A stretch of 64,000 bases of DNA. It comes from Begonia masoniana. Lineage: Eukaryota > Streptophyta > Magnoliopsida > Cucurbitales > Begoniaceae. Made by a program: the position numbers and the translations under genes. The notes below the pieces were generated by a model. It saw only the letters and a program-made list of their open reading frames with translations. It did not search any database and was not told where the DNA came from. The stretch is taken from NCBI GenBank assembly GCA_022432975.1, contig CM039509.1, positions 25,761,432 through 25,825,431 of the forward strand, given 5' to 3'. Shown one piece after another: positions 45,585 to 57,307 of the stretch (positions are counted from its first letter, which is position 1; each line of letters begins with the position of its first letter).

Positions 45585-45735
45585 CAAAAAAGTCGACCGA
45601 TATTATTACTGAGGCCACATCAACCGATCTCATTACTGAGGCCACATCGACCGATCTCATTACTGAGGCCACGTCGACCGATGTCATTGCAGAGGCCACA
45701 TCGACCAATCTCATTACTGAGGTCACATCGACCTA
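45585..45735 (+). repeat. Tandem CATCGACCGATCTCATTACT-type units in Gypsy-1 LTR
   Basis: Five units of about 31 bp (ACTGAGGCCACATCGACCGA, then TCTCATT) with small variation, embedded in a region rich in TCGACC. It is in the same part of the LTR as the repeat tracts of sLTR-1 and sLTR-2. Confidence 0.8.
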
Positions 45736-46035
45736 TTTTAGTCAGTTTTGATTGTCGACCCCCACTGTACCGTTTGACGAAACCTGATAGGAAATGTTGT
45801 CTGCCGAAAGGAGTTATTGACCAAACCCGATAGGAAAGTGTTGTCTGCAGATTCTCCTTAGTAGTTCGTCGACCGATTCTCTTCAGCAGTTCAGTCAGAG
45901 ACAGAAATGTTAGCATGTCCTCCGCTTAGCGAATTTAATTGACTTTAAACAAGTATGATTAAGGATGGAAACGAAAGTTTAAATTTTACGGGATTTTTAA
46001 GAATAGTGACAAGGGTAAATTTACGGGACGTTACA

Positions 46036-46652
46036 AAAAGCGTCTACAGAAAAGAACTTCTGAACTGATTAAAAATCAATTCATAGATATGGCCTTCCAC
46101 CATAGACACTATTGCCGATGTAATTTGTTGATTATTCTATAAAATTTTCTACTTTAGTTCAATACTCCCCTAAGGTCTTTTAGCCAATGAACGAATTTTT
46201 GTAGAGACTTGCGTATCAGTTGGTTGATTTCTGCCATGTTTAAATGCAGAAGATGTAGAACGACTTGTTCCAATGGGTGGAACAAATAAGTATTGTAGAT
46301 ATCCATAGGCAAACAATGGAGGTCGCTGGAGAATAGTTTTCATGTGGATATCCTCCCATTCTTGCACATGAGAGTGAATATTTATCATTCGGAGTTGAGT
46401 TTCCAATGCAGAGACCCAAGATGGCCACGTAACACGTCGAGGGTACTTGTCCACCGAAAAGTCAAGCCCTGTGTTGGAAACAACGCTACTTCCGTTTCGG
46501 GGTGTCTGGTCATAGAAAGGGTTTTCCGGCAACGACAAATTGTTACTTGGCACGTTAGAGTGACAGGGCTAAATTTTAGGGACGTGTTAGGCAATAGCAA
46601 AAGAGTCATTCGTTGGAGCTTGCTGTGTAACCATAGAGAGAGAAAGAGAGAG
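46036..46652. other. Unassigned flank between Gypsy-1 and Gypsy-4
   Basis: 617 bp that belong to neither neighbour. The right end probably contains the start of the Copia-2 5' LTR (TGTTAG at 46585 or TGTGTA at 46624 are candidate starts), because the sequence resumes at 57681 with the rest of that LTR. On the minus strand a 127-codon frame is open (46553-46170). Confidence 0.5.
46170..46553 (-). pseudogene. Unidentified open frame, possible gene or element fragment
   Basis: 127 residues from a GTG codon. The frame can be followed upstream to an ATG at 46634 (MVTQQAPTNDSF) through two stops. Contents include ENPFYDQTPRNGSSVVSNTG and PRRVTWPSWVSALETQLRM. I do not recognise the family. It is not repeated elsewhere in the window. 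It may be a broken host exon or part of an older element. Weak evidence. Confidence 0.25.
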
Positions 46653-47699
46653 TGTGACACCCCTAACACTGTACCCTTATTTACCGTACAAATTTTTCAT
46701 TTTATCCTTTATTCTTAGCGTCTATGCGGAAACGATTTGAAAATAATTTAAAATCAATTTAATAAAACGTTTAAAACAAATAAAAACAATTAATTAAACC
46801 AATACGTACACAAACACTCGATACTCATACGTCTTCCGAAATACCACCTCAAAACCGACTCGAACGCCACTATAACAAATTACATTTTCATGAAAATAAA
46901 CTGCATGGTTCCGTTTAAAAGTGTGACATATCCTCCTGTTTACAAAATCACCAAGCAGTTCATAAAAATCCAAATAAAAATCTCAACAAACGTTTTATAA
47001 AACAAATCTATCAAAACATCAAAACCTACTTTATCCACTAACCCAAACCAAACCATCTAAACATCAATCTATCAACTAAACAGAGTCCAAACATCCTAAT
47101 ATGTTCTATCTATACATTTTCTACTCAGAAAATCTCAATCAATTTATAAAACAGGTTTTCAATACATTTAAAACCTCAAGAGTAAACCTATCATCTACCA
47201 GTACCAAACATCCTATAATTTCTATACATCCAACAACCCAAAATGTCCAAAACCCCTCAAAATCTATACATCTTTCATCCAGACAATTCCCAAAACTATC
47301 AAAATACCTAACCATGAGTCCCACGGGTCAAAATACGCCTCGACTGCGCCAGCACACCACCGCAGCCATCATCCGTCAACTGAACTATGCCTCAGGTGGA
47401 GGAACATCGTCCTCACCAGATATCTCGAAGTCTATGTCACCTACACCATACATAAACACACTATGAGATAAAATCTCAGTAAGCTCTAGTAAATGCGATG
47501 CATGCTGTGCTATGAGTTCGATAAATCATGCTTTATTTTTATCTTTCTATGCAATGCTCTATAGGTGTCACCGAGATCCTATAGACCCTCTAACCGGAGA
47601 GAGCTCATCCAGCGGGCGGACTACTCTTTCCAGCTAGAGGAGGGGGGTGCACGCTTACAACCCGTACAGCCGTGCCTGAGCCCCACCTCGCGTGACCTG

Positions 47700-47830
47700 T
47701 AACTGTATGCCTTTCGGCCTGTAAGCCTTTGGCCGGTGTACTGTAAGCCTTTCGGCCGTGAACTGTAAGCCTTTCGGCCGTGAACTATAAGCCTTTCGGC
47801 CGGTGCACTGTAAGCCTTTCGGCCGATGCT
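47700..47830. repeat. CTGTAAGCCTTTCGGCCG units, Gypsy-4 LTR
   Basis: Six or so units of about 22 bp (GTAAGCCTTTCGGCCG plus TGAACT or GTGCACT). Copies of the same tract are at about 49725-49845 and 55850-55980. Confidence 0.85.
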
Positions 47831-49068
47831 ATGCTTTACGTTATCTTTAAAACCCTGTGCGGAAATTCGTTTTCATGCTTTTCTTTAAAACCAGTGATGC
47901 GTGAACAGTTCTCTATCGTAAAGTAAACAAGCAATAACATGTACCATTAAAGACTGTAAAAGCATAAACTATACACTAAACATCCTAACTACCCAACCAA
48001 AGCGTTTAAAATCTATATGTCACCAAAACTCCTCGAGACGACACGATGTACGGTGTAGGCCGATTTGGCCAAAAGAAAATCACGAGAACTTACCTGACGT
48101 CCGTTGCAAGGCTAGCTCCGTCCACGAGCGTGGTTCACCTACGCAATTGTTATCAATTTGTCGTTAATACGAGCTTAAACAATAATATGTCCAATTTAAC
48201 AAAAACCTTAACTAATGAATTTCCTAAAATCTTCACCTAACTAATCGAAGTATTTAAACAACGATTAACGCTCGATAGTTTAAAAATCACAATTAACGAG
48301 TTTTCCTAAAAACCCGAAAATTCACCAATTTTAACATTTCTCACAATTCACTCTAATTCCGTCCAATAACGTTCAATACGTTCTTTATATCGTTAATTAC
48401 TATAAACCTATTAATTTCGGGCTCTAATTTGGGTTCGGTAAAAACCGACCTAAAACTTCGAACGCGCGTAACTTTCGCGTCGGATATCGGAATCGAACGA
48501 TTCCAGCGGCCACGTACTCCTCTAATAACCTATTTTAATCTGCCAAAACAAATTTTAAAACAAACGACCGGAGCTAGGTCAATTTATCAAAAACCCGAAC
48601 TGCCCCTTTTTCCAAAATTTCACTTTTTCGATCTTTCATCAAAACTCATCAATTTCTTCACCAATCTATCCTCCTAACATCCAATTAACATAAACTAACA
48701 TAAAATCGGAGTTTCCAACCACAAACCCGAATTGCCCTAATCGGGAATTCACTGAAATTCGCCCAAACCGGGCATTCCGCGGCCAAGCATCAATAGCCGG
48801 CCCTAGGGTTGGCAAACCCACGCCGGAAGCGACCTAAAACGACCGGCGATCGGAGCCAAAACCGGCTCGTCACAGTCGGCCATGAACAAACCCTAAAACC
48901 GAACCAAAACAGGGGAAACCGAGCCTTACCGGTCGGGTTTCGCGCGGGAGATGGCCGGAGATTGCCACGTCGCCGACGTCTGGTCGGCAAGGGTCGGAAA
49001 CCGCCGGTGAACGGCGCCGCATCGCGTCGCCACTGTCCTCCCCCGCGCCTTCGCTGCTCGGGCTCGAC

Positions 49069-49100
49069 ATCGACAGAATAGCTTCGGCTATTCTGTCGAT
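49069..49100. other. Perfect hairpin in Gypsy-4 LTR (first copy)
   Basis: A 14-bp stem ATCGACAGAATAGC / GCTATTCTGTCGAT, loop TTCG. Identical hairpins are at 51073-51104 and 57216-57247, so it is unchanged even where the surrounding sequence is noisy. It is next to an (ATT)n/(AAT)n microsatellite that is TATA-like in sense. Confidence 0.85.
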
Positions 49101-51116
49101 TTTATTATTATTATAATATAATAATAATAATAATATAATAATTCAAACGAAAACTATTTCTAACAAAAACATATTTTGGCCCTCGCGTGTTGTCGACAAT
49201 TCCAATTTCTTGTTCGCCAATAAATCCACTTATGAGCCTGGGTTTCTATTAAAACTGTCCGTTCGCAACATCGGACCTCGTTTACTAAGTTTACTAAAAT
49301 GTCCTTTATATACGAGAAATCTAATTACCAAATATAGCGTCATGTATCCGAAAATTCTCAAACTTCCCTTAAAATTAATTCTAAGTACTCGGTAGGATCG
49401 TAATGAGTTTTCCTTTTCGTAAACGGACGTACCTGATTTGACATATTTACAAAAATGTCATCCAATAAATTCATAATACATTCTAAATCCGTAGACGGAT
49501 AAAAATCTCAGTAAGCTATGTAAATGCGAGCATGTGTGTATGGATCAAAATCAGCTTATTTTTATATTTCTATGAATGCTTAAGGTTCACGAGATCCTAT
49601 ACCCTCTAACGGAGAGAGCTCATCCAGCGGGCGGACTACTCTTTCAGCTAGAGGAGGGGGGTGCACGCTACAACCCGTACAGCCGTGCCTGAGCCCCCAC
49701 CTCGCGTGACCTGTAACTGTATGCCTTTTCGGCCTGTAAGCCTTTGGCCGGTGTACTGTAAGCCTTTTCGGCCGTGAACTGTAAGCCTTTCGGCCGTGAA
49801 CTATAAGCCTTTCGGCCGGTGCACTGTAAGCTTTCGGCCGATGCTATGCTTTACGTTATCTTTAAAACCCTGTGCGGAAATTCGTTTTCATGCTTTTCTT
49901 TAAACCAGTGATGCGTGAACAGTTCTCTATCGTAAAGTAACAAGCAATAAACATGTACCATTAAAGACTGTAAAAGCATAAACTATACACTAAACATCCT
50001 AACTACCCAACCAAAGCGTTTAAAATCTATATGTCACCAAAACTCCTCGAGACGACACGATGTACGGTGTAGGCCGATTTTGGCCAAAGAAAATCACGAG
50101 AACTTACCTGACGTCCGTTGCAAGGCTAGCTCCGTCCACGAGCGTGGTTCACCTACGCAATTGTTATCAATTGTCGTTAATACGAGCTTAAACAATAATA
50201 TGTCCAAATTTAACAAAAACCTTAACTAATGAATTTCCTAAAATCTTCACCTAACTAATCGAAGTATTTAAACAACGATTAACGCTCGATAGTTTAAAAT
50301 CACAATTAACGAGTTTTCCTAAAACCCGAAAATTCACCAATTTTAACATTTCTCACAATTCACTCTAATTCCGTCCAATAACGTTCAATACGTTCTTTAT
50401 ATCGTTAATTACTATAAACCTATTAATTTCGGGCTCTAATTTGGGTTCGGTAAAAACCGACCTAAAACTTCGAACGCGCGTAACTTTCGCGTCGGATATC
50501 GGAATCGAACGATTCCAGCGGCCACGTACTCCTCTAATAACCTATTTTAATCTGCCAAAACAAATTTTAAACAAACGACCGGAGCTAGGTCAATTTATCA
50601 AAAACCCGAACTGCCCCTTTTTCCAAAATTTCACTTTTTCGATCTTTCATCAAACTCATCAATTTCTTCACCAATCTATCCTCCTAACATCCAATTAACA
50701 TAAACTAACATAAAATCGGAGTTTCCAACCACAAACCCGAATTGCCTAATCGGGAATTCACTGAAATTCGCCCAAACCGGGCATTCCGCGGCCAAGCATC
50801 AATAGCCGGCCCTAGGGTTGGCAAACCCACGCCGGAAGCGACCTAAACGACGGCGATCGGAGCCAAAACCGGCTCGTCACAGTCGGCCATGAACAAACCC
50901 GAAAACCGAACCAAAACAGGGGAAACGAGCCTTACCGGTCGGGTTTCGCGCGGAGATGGCCGGAGATTGCCACGTCGCCGACGTCTGGTCGGCAAGGGTC
51001 GGAAACCGCCGGTGAACGGCGCCGCATCGCGTCGCCACTTCCTCCCCCGCGCCTTCGCTGCTCGGGCTCGACATCGACAGAATAGCTTCGGCTATTCTGT
51101 CGATTTTATTATTATT

Positions 51117-51149
<33 letters not shown>

Positions 51150-51514
51150 TAAAACTAAAACTATTTCGTAACAAACATTAATTTTGCCCTCTCGTGTTTT
51201 CGACAATTCCAATTTTCTTATTTCGCCAATAAATCCAACTTATTATCTGGGTTCTATTAAAACTGTCCGTTCGCAAATCGGACCTCGTTTACTAATTTTA
51301 CTAAAATGTCCTTATATTACGAGAAATCTAATTACTCAAAATATAGCGTCATTATTCCGAAAATTCTCAAACTTCCCTTAAAATTCTAATTACTCGTTAG
51401 GATCGTAATGACGTTTCCTTTTCGTTAAAACGGACCTGATTTGACATATTTACAAAATGTCATCCAATAATATAATAATAATATTCTTAAAATCCGTACG
51501 AGCCGGATATTACA

Positions 51515-51527
51515 TTCTACCCTCCTT
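51515..51527 (-). other. Polypurine tract of Gypsy-4
   Basis: Sense AAGGAGGGTAGAA directly before TGTAATATCC. Confidence 0.8.
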
Positions 51528-54354
51528 ATTTAGAATTTTGTCCGCAAAATTTGCCATAGCTTATAGTCCTTGACATTAACGTCTCTTGTCTTGTGGCATT
51601 TTCACTTCGGTTAATCGTCTGTACTTTTCGGTCCTACTTCGTGGTTCTAAACCAAAACCCTACTATATTCTCCAACATCGGACCTAACTTAGTACTCCAT
51701 ACTTTCGATTTGATCGTACACGTCCTCTTTCACGTGCTAAGCATAATCCAAATTCTCAAATCTCAATCAATTGACTCAACAACGCGCTCGTCAATTTGAC
51801 ACTAAGGACCTGATACGTAGATTTCTCATCCAAATCCTCCATTTCGAACTCTTCTCCACACTATTATCTCTTTCCCAAATCATCACTTTTACTGTCTAAA
51901 CTTACTTACCTTGGGCAATCATAACCTTTCCTTAGCCGTTCTAATGTAATTCTCGTACATAGAACTTTAGTTACTTAAATCTTTCCCTTTATGCTTCAAG
52001 GTATCCTATAAGTCTCTACAATTTTGTCCAATATGCATCGTTTTATCTGACTCTTACCGCGGTCATCATTAATCACTAATAAATTCTTAAATCTAAACTA
52101 ATTCGTTAAACCATTTACCAACACCTTATGGGCGTTTAGACAATTTGACGTAACCTATGAGTCGGAACTTTCCTATACCTCCTGTTCCAACTTCACTTTC
52201 AAGCTCATTTGCACAGTCTTCGTGCAAATCTTTCTCCCTCTCATCCAATATGCTCCAATTTTCACAACCTCCACTACTTGACTCTTATATCAATCATCCA
52301 TTTGATCAAGTTAATCTTCTCACTTACCCGCATGACATAATCCAAAGCTCAAAAGTCTACCTAACCGCCCATTTGATCTTACACCACATAGTTTCTAATT
52401 TCTCTAGTCGTGATCTATTTCACGTTAGCTATTCCCAAAATCATTGGCTCCAACTTCATTACATACAGGTTGGCCCTTTAAAATTCCTAATTCAATCTTA
52501 TTCCTAATGTACTTGATAACTCACCAATCCCTTGATTCGCAAGACTTCACTTTCGGGCTTAACTCCAAATCTAAATCCTTTATTTAATTTAGATAATGTC
52601 CTACACTTATTCTTAATATTCCACAAGGACTTCCTCGAAGTCACTGACTAGTCTATTATCCTTCATTCCTTCTAGTCAGGTTCCACACATTCTACTTGTC
52701 TTCTTCACAATGATTTATCTAACAATTTTCTTGTTAGCAAACTTGTTGTAAATAAATTTACAATCTTAATCCTAATCTTCTAAAACCCTCCAATCTTGTT
52801 CTTCCATTTTCCAAAAACTTAGAAGCATCCATTACCTTTAATGGGATCAAGCATGTCATGGCTCATACCACAAGCCTTATCAATTCTCAAGTCTTCAGGC
52901 AAATACCAAAGTGGTCAAGTTCACTTCCTTAAATTCTCACATGAATCGGCCTTCACTTAATGCTCACTTGTAAATTAGATCCTATAATCGTCACATTTCA
53001 TTCTAAACCACATTAGTGAGTTCCCTCGTTATGTCCTAACTGAAATGCTTATACTATCTACAATATGCTCATTCGTTTAACTTAAATTTTCATTAACTTC
53101 GACCACAGTCAAATCCCTAAGTCTTGCCATGGGTTTGCTCTATACTACTCCTTCTAACCGTAAGTCATTTATGTATCCATTGGTCTCAACTTGTCAAATA
53201 CGAGTCAAGCCCCCGAAATTACGAACCTCACAATTCGTGCGACACGAATCACTGAGTTAAACTTCTAATATTAATTCTTCATTGAATCTAACAATCCCCC
53301 CGCACTTAACTCAAATGTCGCACATGGACTTCTCTCAAGTCACCCGATGGTCTACATCCTTTTGTTCCCCTAAATCTTACTATTCTATATTCTAAAGTGC
53401 GTTAGAAACACCTCTTCATTAAGGTTCACCCCTCCTAGTTTCTCGATTACTGATATTTCTATTCCTATACCAGGGGTAGATCTTATGTTTGTTGTTCTTA
53501 ACTTGAACGGTACCCGCTATAGACTCGCTCTAATTACATCACCCTCCCTTCTATGGTTATACCGGTTGCCTTAAATTCCTAAGCACAACCACGAATCTGA
53601 GGTGCTAAATTTCTCCCCGGTAGATATTACGTTTACGTCTACTAGCCTCTAATCAAGCAACATCAAAATTTTGACGTGTCTACCATTCATTAGTCACTCG
53701 TAACTCCGTTAAGCCTCTCGCCTAGTAGGTCGGTTGTAATCTTCTCACAAATCTAAAATCTTTCTTTATTGATTAGCCTTCTAAGGCGGTATTCATTTCC
53801 TAGAGAACAACAAAATTTGGCATCTTGGGTAATACCTTGCACATGATCTCTATTCCATAATGTGTTGGAATTTATTTACTCTCCAACCATAAGTAAATCC
53901 CCTTATTCCTTGCCTCAATTTCTGTCGATACGGCCCCTCCTATTCGATCACTTAAATCTTATGTCCACGACTTGTATTGATCTACCACGTCTTTCCAAAC
54001 TACAATCGTAATAGTCGTTCTCATATCCCCTCAACAATAAAGCTAGTTAAGTTCTTAGACACGGTTTTTGTCTAAATGCATCCATCTTTTCATGGATCTA
54101 GGCCATACAAGTTCTTGCTATATCTTCTTACTTGCTTAAGTGCACTTAGTATACCTTGACAACCTAAAGCATCTTCCGAGGCTTAATACTCTAAGGGTCC
54201 GTATTTCATCGACCAGGGCTCATTTTCTATCTATTCAAATCTTATATATCATAAGTTGTATTCCTCTAATGGTAACAAAATTTATGTGTACAACTTCTCA
54301 TGGTTAAGTCGGGCTAATCTTATTAAGTCAGGCTACCCTCTATTCTTATATAGT
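51528..54354 (-). other. Gypsy-4 internal non-coding block
   Basis: 2.8 kb with no domain on either strand and a pyrimidine-rich + strand. It is homologous by eye to the Gypsy-2 blocks at 2531-3255 and 6238-7698, in the same order relative to PPT and gag. It fills the place of pol. The open frame at 52157-52507 (+) is not conserved in Gypsy-2 and is taken as chance. Confidence 0.75.
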
Positions 54355-54638
54355 TCATTCCTTTAACTGTAGAGATAAAACTGCACCTGAAGCAACTGAG
54401 GGTTGGGCATTATCCTCGTCTTTGTCCGGGGCAATTACCCCTGGTGTAACTTCTTTCTTTCGATTAAGAGTCTTCCTCTTTGTACCGTGATTACTGGGAG
54501 CGACAAACCCAATATTTCGAGCTGACAAGATTGCCTAATTATGTGCTGCGCTTGTAGGCTAATGTGTTGGGCAACGAAATCCTTAAGGTGATCTATCGTA
54601 ACGTCTCGGTTGTCTCGATCATTCCCTCGACACACCAT
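54355..54638 (-). pseudogene. Gypsy-4 gag remnant (both ends only)
   Basis: The sense ATG at 54638 gives MVCRGNDRDNRDVTIDHLKD, matching the N-terminus of the Gypsy-2 gag (MVRGRDARGDALDRLMDLF). After about 40 codons it jumps to sequence like the gag C-terminus (DKDEDNAQPSVASGAVLSLQ, compare VEDEARPSAIPGMVLCQL in Gypsy-2), ending at a TGA at 54355-54357. The capsid domain and the zinc knuckle are missing. This is a deletion derivative of a Gypsy-2-like gag. Confidence 0.7.
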
Positions 54639-54787
54639 ATCTATAATAGCTCCTATAAAAGTTAATGCAAACATCTCTAAGAAACTGAAATCAAATAAAA
54701 CTATAAACATACTTACAGTTGATGAAGAATGTGCGCGTAGTGGCTGTGCAGTCGAGCAGTCTACAGAACCGATTTTAAAACCCGGGG

Positions 54788-54799
54788 GCTCTGATACCA
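54788..54799 (-). other. Primer-binding site of Gypsy-4 (tRNA-iMet)
   Basis: Sense TGGTATCAGAGC four nucleotides after the 5' LTR end. The surrounding sequence (CAGAACCGATTTTAAAACCC on +) is the same as in Gypsy-2, a conserved leader. Confidence 0.9.
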
Positions 54800-54803
54800 T
54801 AAC

Positions 54804-57268
54804 TGTGACACCCCTAACACTGTACCCTTATTTACCGTACAAATTTTTCATTTTATCCTTTATTCTTAGCGTCTATGCGGAAACGATTTGAAAATAATTT
54901 AAAATCAATTTAATAAAACGTTTAAAACAAATAAAAACAATTAATTAAACCAATACGTACACAAACACTCGATACTCATACGTCTTCCGAAATACGACCT
55001 CAAAACCGACTCGAACGCCACTATAACAAATTACATTTTCATGAAAATAAACTGCATGGTTCCGTTTAAAAGTTTGACATATCCTCCTGTTTACAAAATC
55101 ACCAAGCAGTTCATAAAAATCCAAATAAAAATCTCAACAAACGTTTTATAAAACAAATCTATCAAAACATCAAAACCTACTTTATCCACTAACCCGAACC
55201 AAACCATCTAAACATCAATCTATCAACTAAACAGAGTCCAAACATCCTAATATGTTCTATCTATACATTTTGTACTCAGAACATCTCAATCAATTTATAA
55301 AACAGGTTTTCAATACATTTAAAACCTCAAGAGTAAACCTATCATCTACCAGTACCAAACATCCTATAATTTCTATACATCCAACAGCCCAAAATGTCCA
55401 AAAACCCTCAAAATCTATACATCTTTCATCCAGACAATTCCCAAAACTATCAAAATACCTAACCATGAGTCCCACGGGTCAAAATACGCCTCGACTGCGC
55501 CAGCACACCACCGCAGCCATCATCCGTCAACTGAACTATGCCTCAGGTGGAGGAACATCGTCCTCACCTGATATCTCGAAGTCTATGTCACCTACACCAT
55601 ACATAAACACACTATGAGATAAAATCTCAGTAAGCTCTAGTAAATGCGATGCATGCTGTGCTATGAGTTCGATAAATCATGCTTTATTTTTATCTTTCTA
55701 TGCAATGCTCTATAGGTGTCACCGAGATCCTATACCCTCTAACCGGAGAGAGCTCATCCAGCGGGCGGACTACTCTTTCCAGCTAGAGGAGGGGGGTGCA
55801 CGCTTACAACCCGTACAGCCGTGCCTGAGCCCCACCTCGCGTGACCTGTAACTGTATGCCTTTCGGCCTGTAAGCCTTTCGGCCGGTGTACTGTAAGCCT
55901 TTCGGCCGTGAACTGTAGGCCTTTCGGCCGTGAACTGTAAGCCTTTCGGCCGGTGCACTGTAAGCCTTTCGGCCGATGCTATGCTTTACGTTATCTTTAA
56001 AACCCTGTGCGGAAATTCGTTTTCATGCTTTTCTTTAAACCAGTGATGCGTGAACAGTTCTCTATCGTAAAGTAAACAAGCAATAAACATGTACCATTAA
56101 AGACTGTAAAAGCATAAACTATACACTAAACATCCTAACTACCCAACCAAAGCGTTTAAAATCTATACGTCACCAAAACTCCTCGAGACGACACAATGTA
56201 CGGTGTAGGCCGATTTGGCCAAAGAAAATCACGAGAACTTACCTGACGTCCGTTGCAAGGCTAGCTCCGTCCACGAGCGTGGTTCACCTACGCAATTGTT
56301 ATCAATTTGTCGTTAATACGAGCTTAAACAATAATATGTCCAAATTTAACAAAAACCTTAACTAATGAATTTCCTAAAATCTTCACCTAACTAATCGAAG
56401 TATTTAAACAACGATTAACGCTCGATAGTTTAAAATCACAATTAACGAGTTTTCCTAAAAACCCGAAAATTCACCAATTTTAACATTTCTCACAATTCAC
56501 TCTAATTCCGTCCAATAACGTTCAATACGTCCTTTATATCGTTAATTACTATAACCTATTAATTTCGGGCTCTAATTTGGGTTCGGTAAAAACCGACCTA
56601 AAACTTCGAACGCGCGTAACTTTCGCGTCGGATATCGGAATCGAACGATTCCAGCGGCCACGTACTCCTCTAATAACCTATTTTAATCTGCCAAAACGAA
56701 TTTTAAAACAAACGACCGGAGCTAGGTCAATTTATCAAAAACCCGAACTGCCCCTTTTTTCCAAAATTTCACTTTTTCGATCTTTCATCAAAACTCATCA
56801 ATTTCTTCACCAATCTATCCTCCTAACATCCAATTAACATAAACTAACATAAAATCGGAGTTTCCAACCACAAACCCGAATTGCCCTAATCGGGCATTCA
56901 CTGAAATTCGCCCAAACCGGGCATTCCGCGACCAAGCATCAATAGCCGGCCCTAGGGTTGGCAAACCCACGCAGGAAGCGACCTAAAACGACCGGCGATC
57001 GGAGCCAAAACCGGCTCGTCACAGTCGGCCATGAACAAACCCAAAAACCGAACCAAAACAGGGGAAACCGAGCCTTACCGGTCGGGTTTCGCGCGGAGAT
57101 GGCCGGAGATTGCCACGTCGCCGACGTCTGGTCGGCAAGGGTCGGAAACCGCCGGTGAACGGCGCCGCATCGCGTCGCCACTTCCTCCCCCGCGCCTTCG
57201 CTGCTCGGGCTCGACATCGACAGAATAGCTTCGGCTATTCTGTCGATTTTATTATTATTATTATTATT

Positions 57269-57307
<39 letters not shown>

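Larger units (their letters stand above)
1..46035 (+). mobile_element. Gypsy-1: old Ty3/gypsy chromovirus (Tekay/Del-like), 5' end outside the window
   Basis: This is the outermost element of the left two thirds. Its own sequence lies in five pieces: 1-172 (gag), 11298-13830 (gag zinc knuckle, protease, RT, RNase H, start of integrase), 31816-32223 (integrase core), 42827-43640 (integrase end, chromodomain-like tail, polypurine tract) and 43641-46035 (3' LTR). The pieces join when Gypsy-2, Gypsy-3 and Copia-1 and one copy of each TSD are removed. The domain order PR-RT-RH-IN is that of Ty3/gypsy. The long LTR and the C-terminal motif (VLW.NH..EEATWE) point to a chromovirus. The right flank aaaag (46036-46040) is the candidate TSD, but the left one is not visible. 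Numerous stops and indels make it inactive. The lineage name is an inference from motifs. Confidence 0.85.
43641..46035 (+). repeat. Gypsy-1 3' LTR
   Basis: 2395 bp, TGTAACACCCAG ... GGGACGTTACA, start fixed by the PPT. An ATAAAA-type box near 43882 is followed by a pyrimidine-rich leader and a stem-loop (43934-43968). The 3' third holds CGACCGAT-type repeats (about 45585-45735). The first 150 bp are clearly homologous to sLTR-2. The 5' LTR is outside the window. Confidence 0.88.
46653..51514 (-). repeat. Gypsy-4 3' LTR with an internal tandem duplication
   Basis: It matches the right LTR from 46653 to about 49490, then the sequence steps back and repeats from the AAAATCTCAGTAAGCT region (about 47466 and about 49503) to the true LTR end at 51514. 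The extra unit is about 2 kb. The end of the first copy (49080-49490) and the whole second copy have many 1-nt homopolymer losses compared with the right LTR. Either a real duplication or an assembly error. Confidence 0.85.

Noticed and set aside
47101..47466. 121-codon frame conserved in both Gypsy-4 LTRs (also 55252-55617)
   Set aside because: Antisense in LTR sequence; conservation is explained by LTR identity. Composition is low in complexity and there is no domain.
52157..52507. 116-codon + strand frame in the Gypsy-4 interior as a gene
   Set aside because: Not conserved in the homologous block of Gypsy-2, antisense to the element and without domain.
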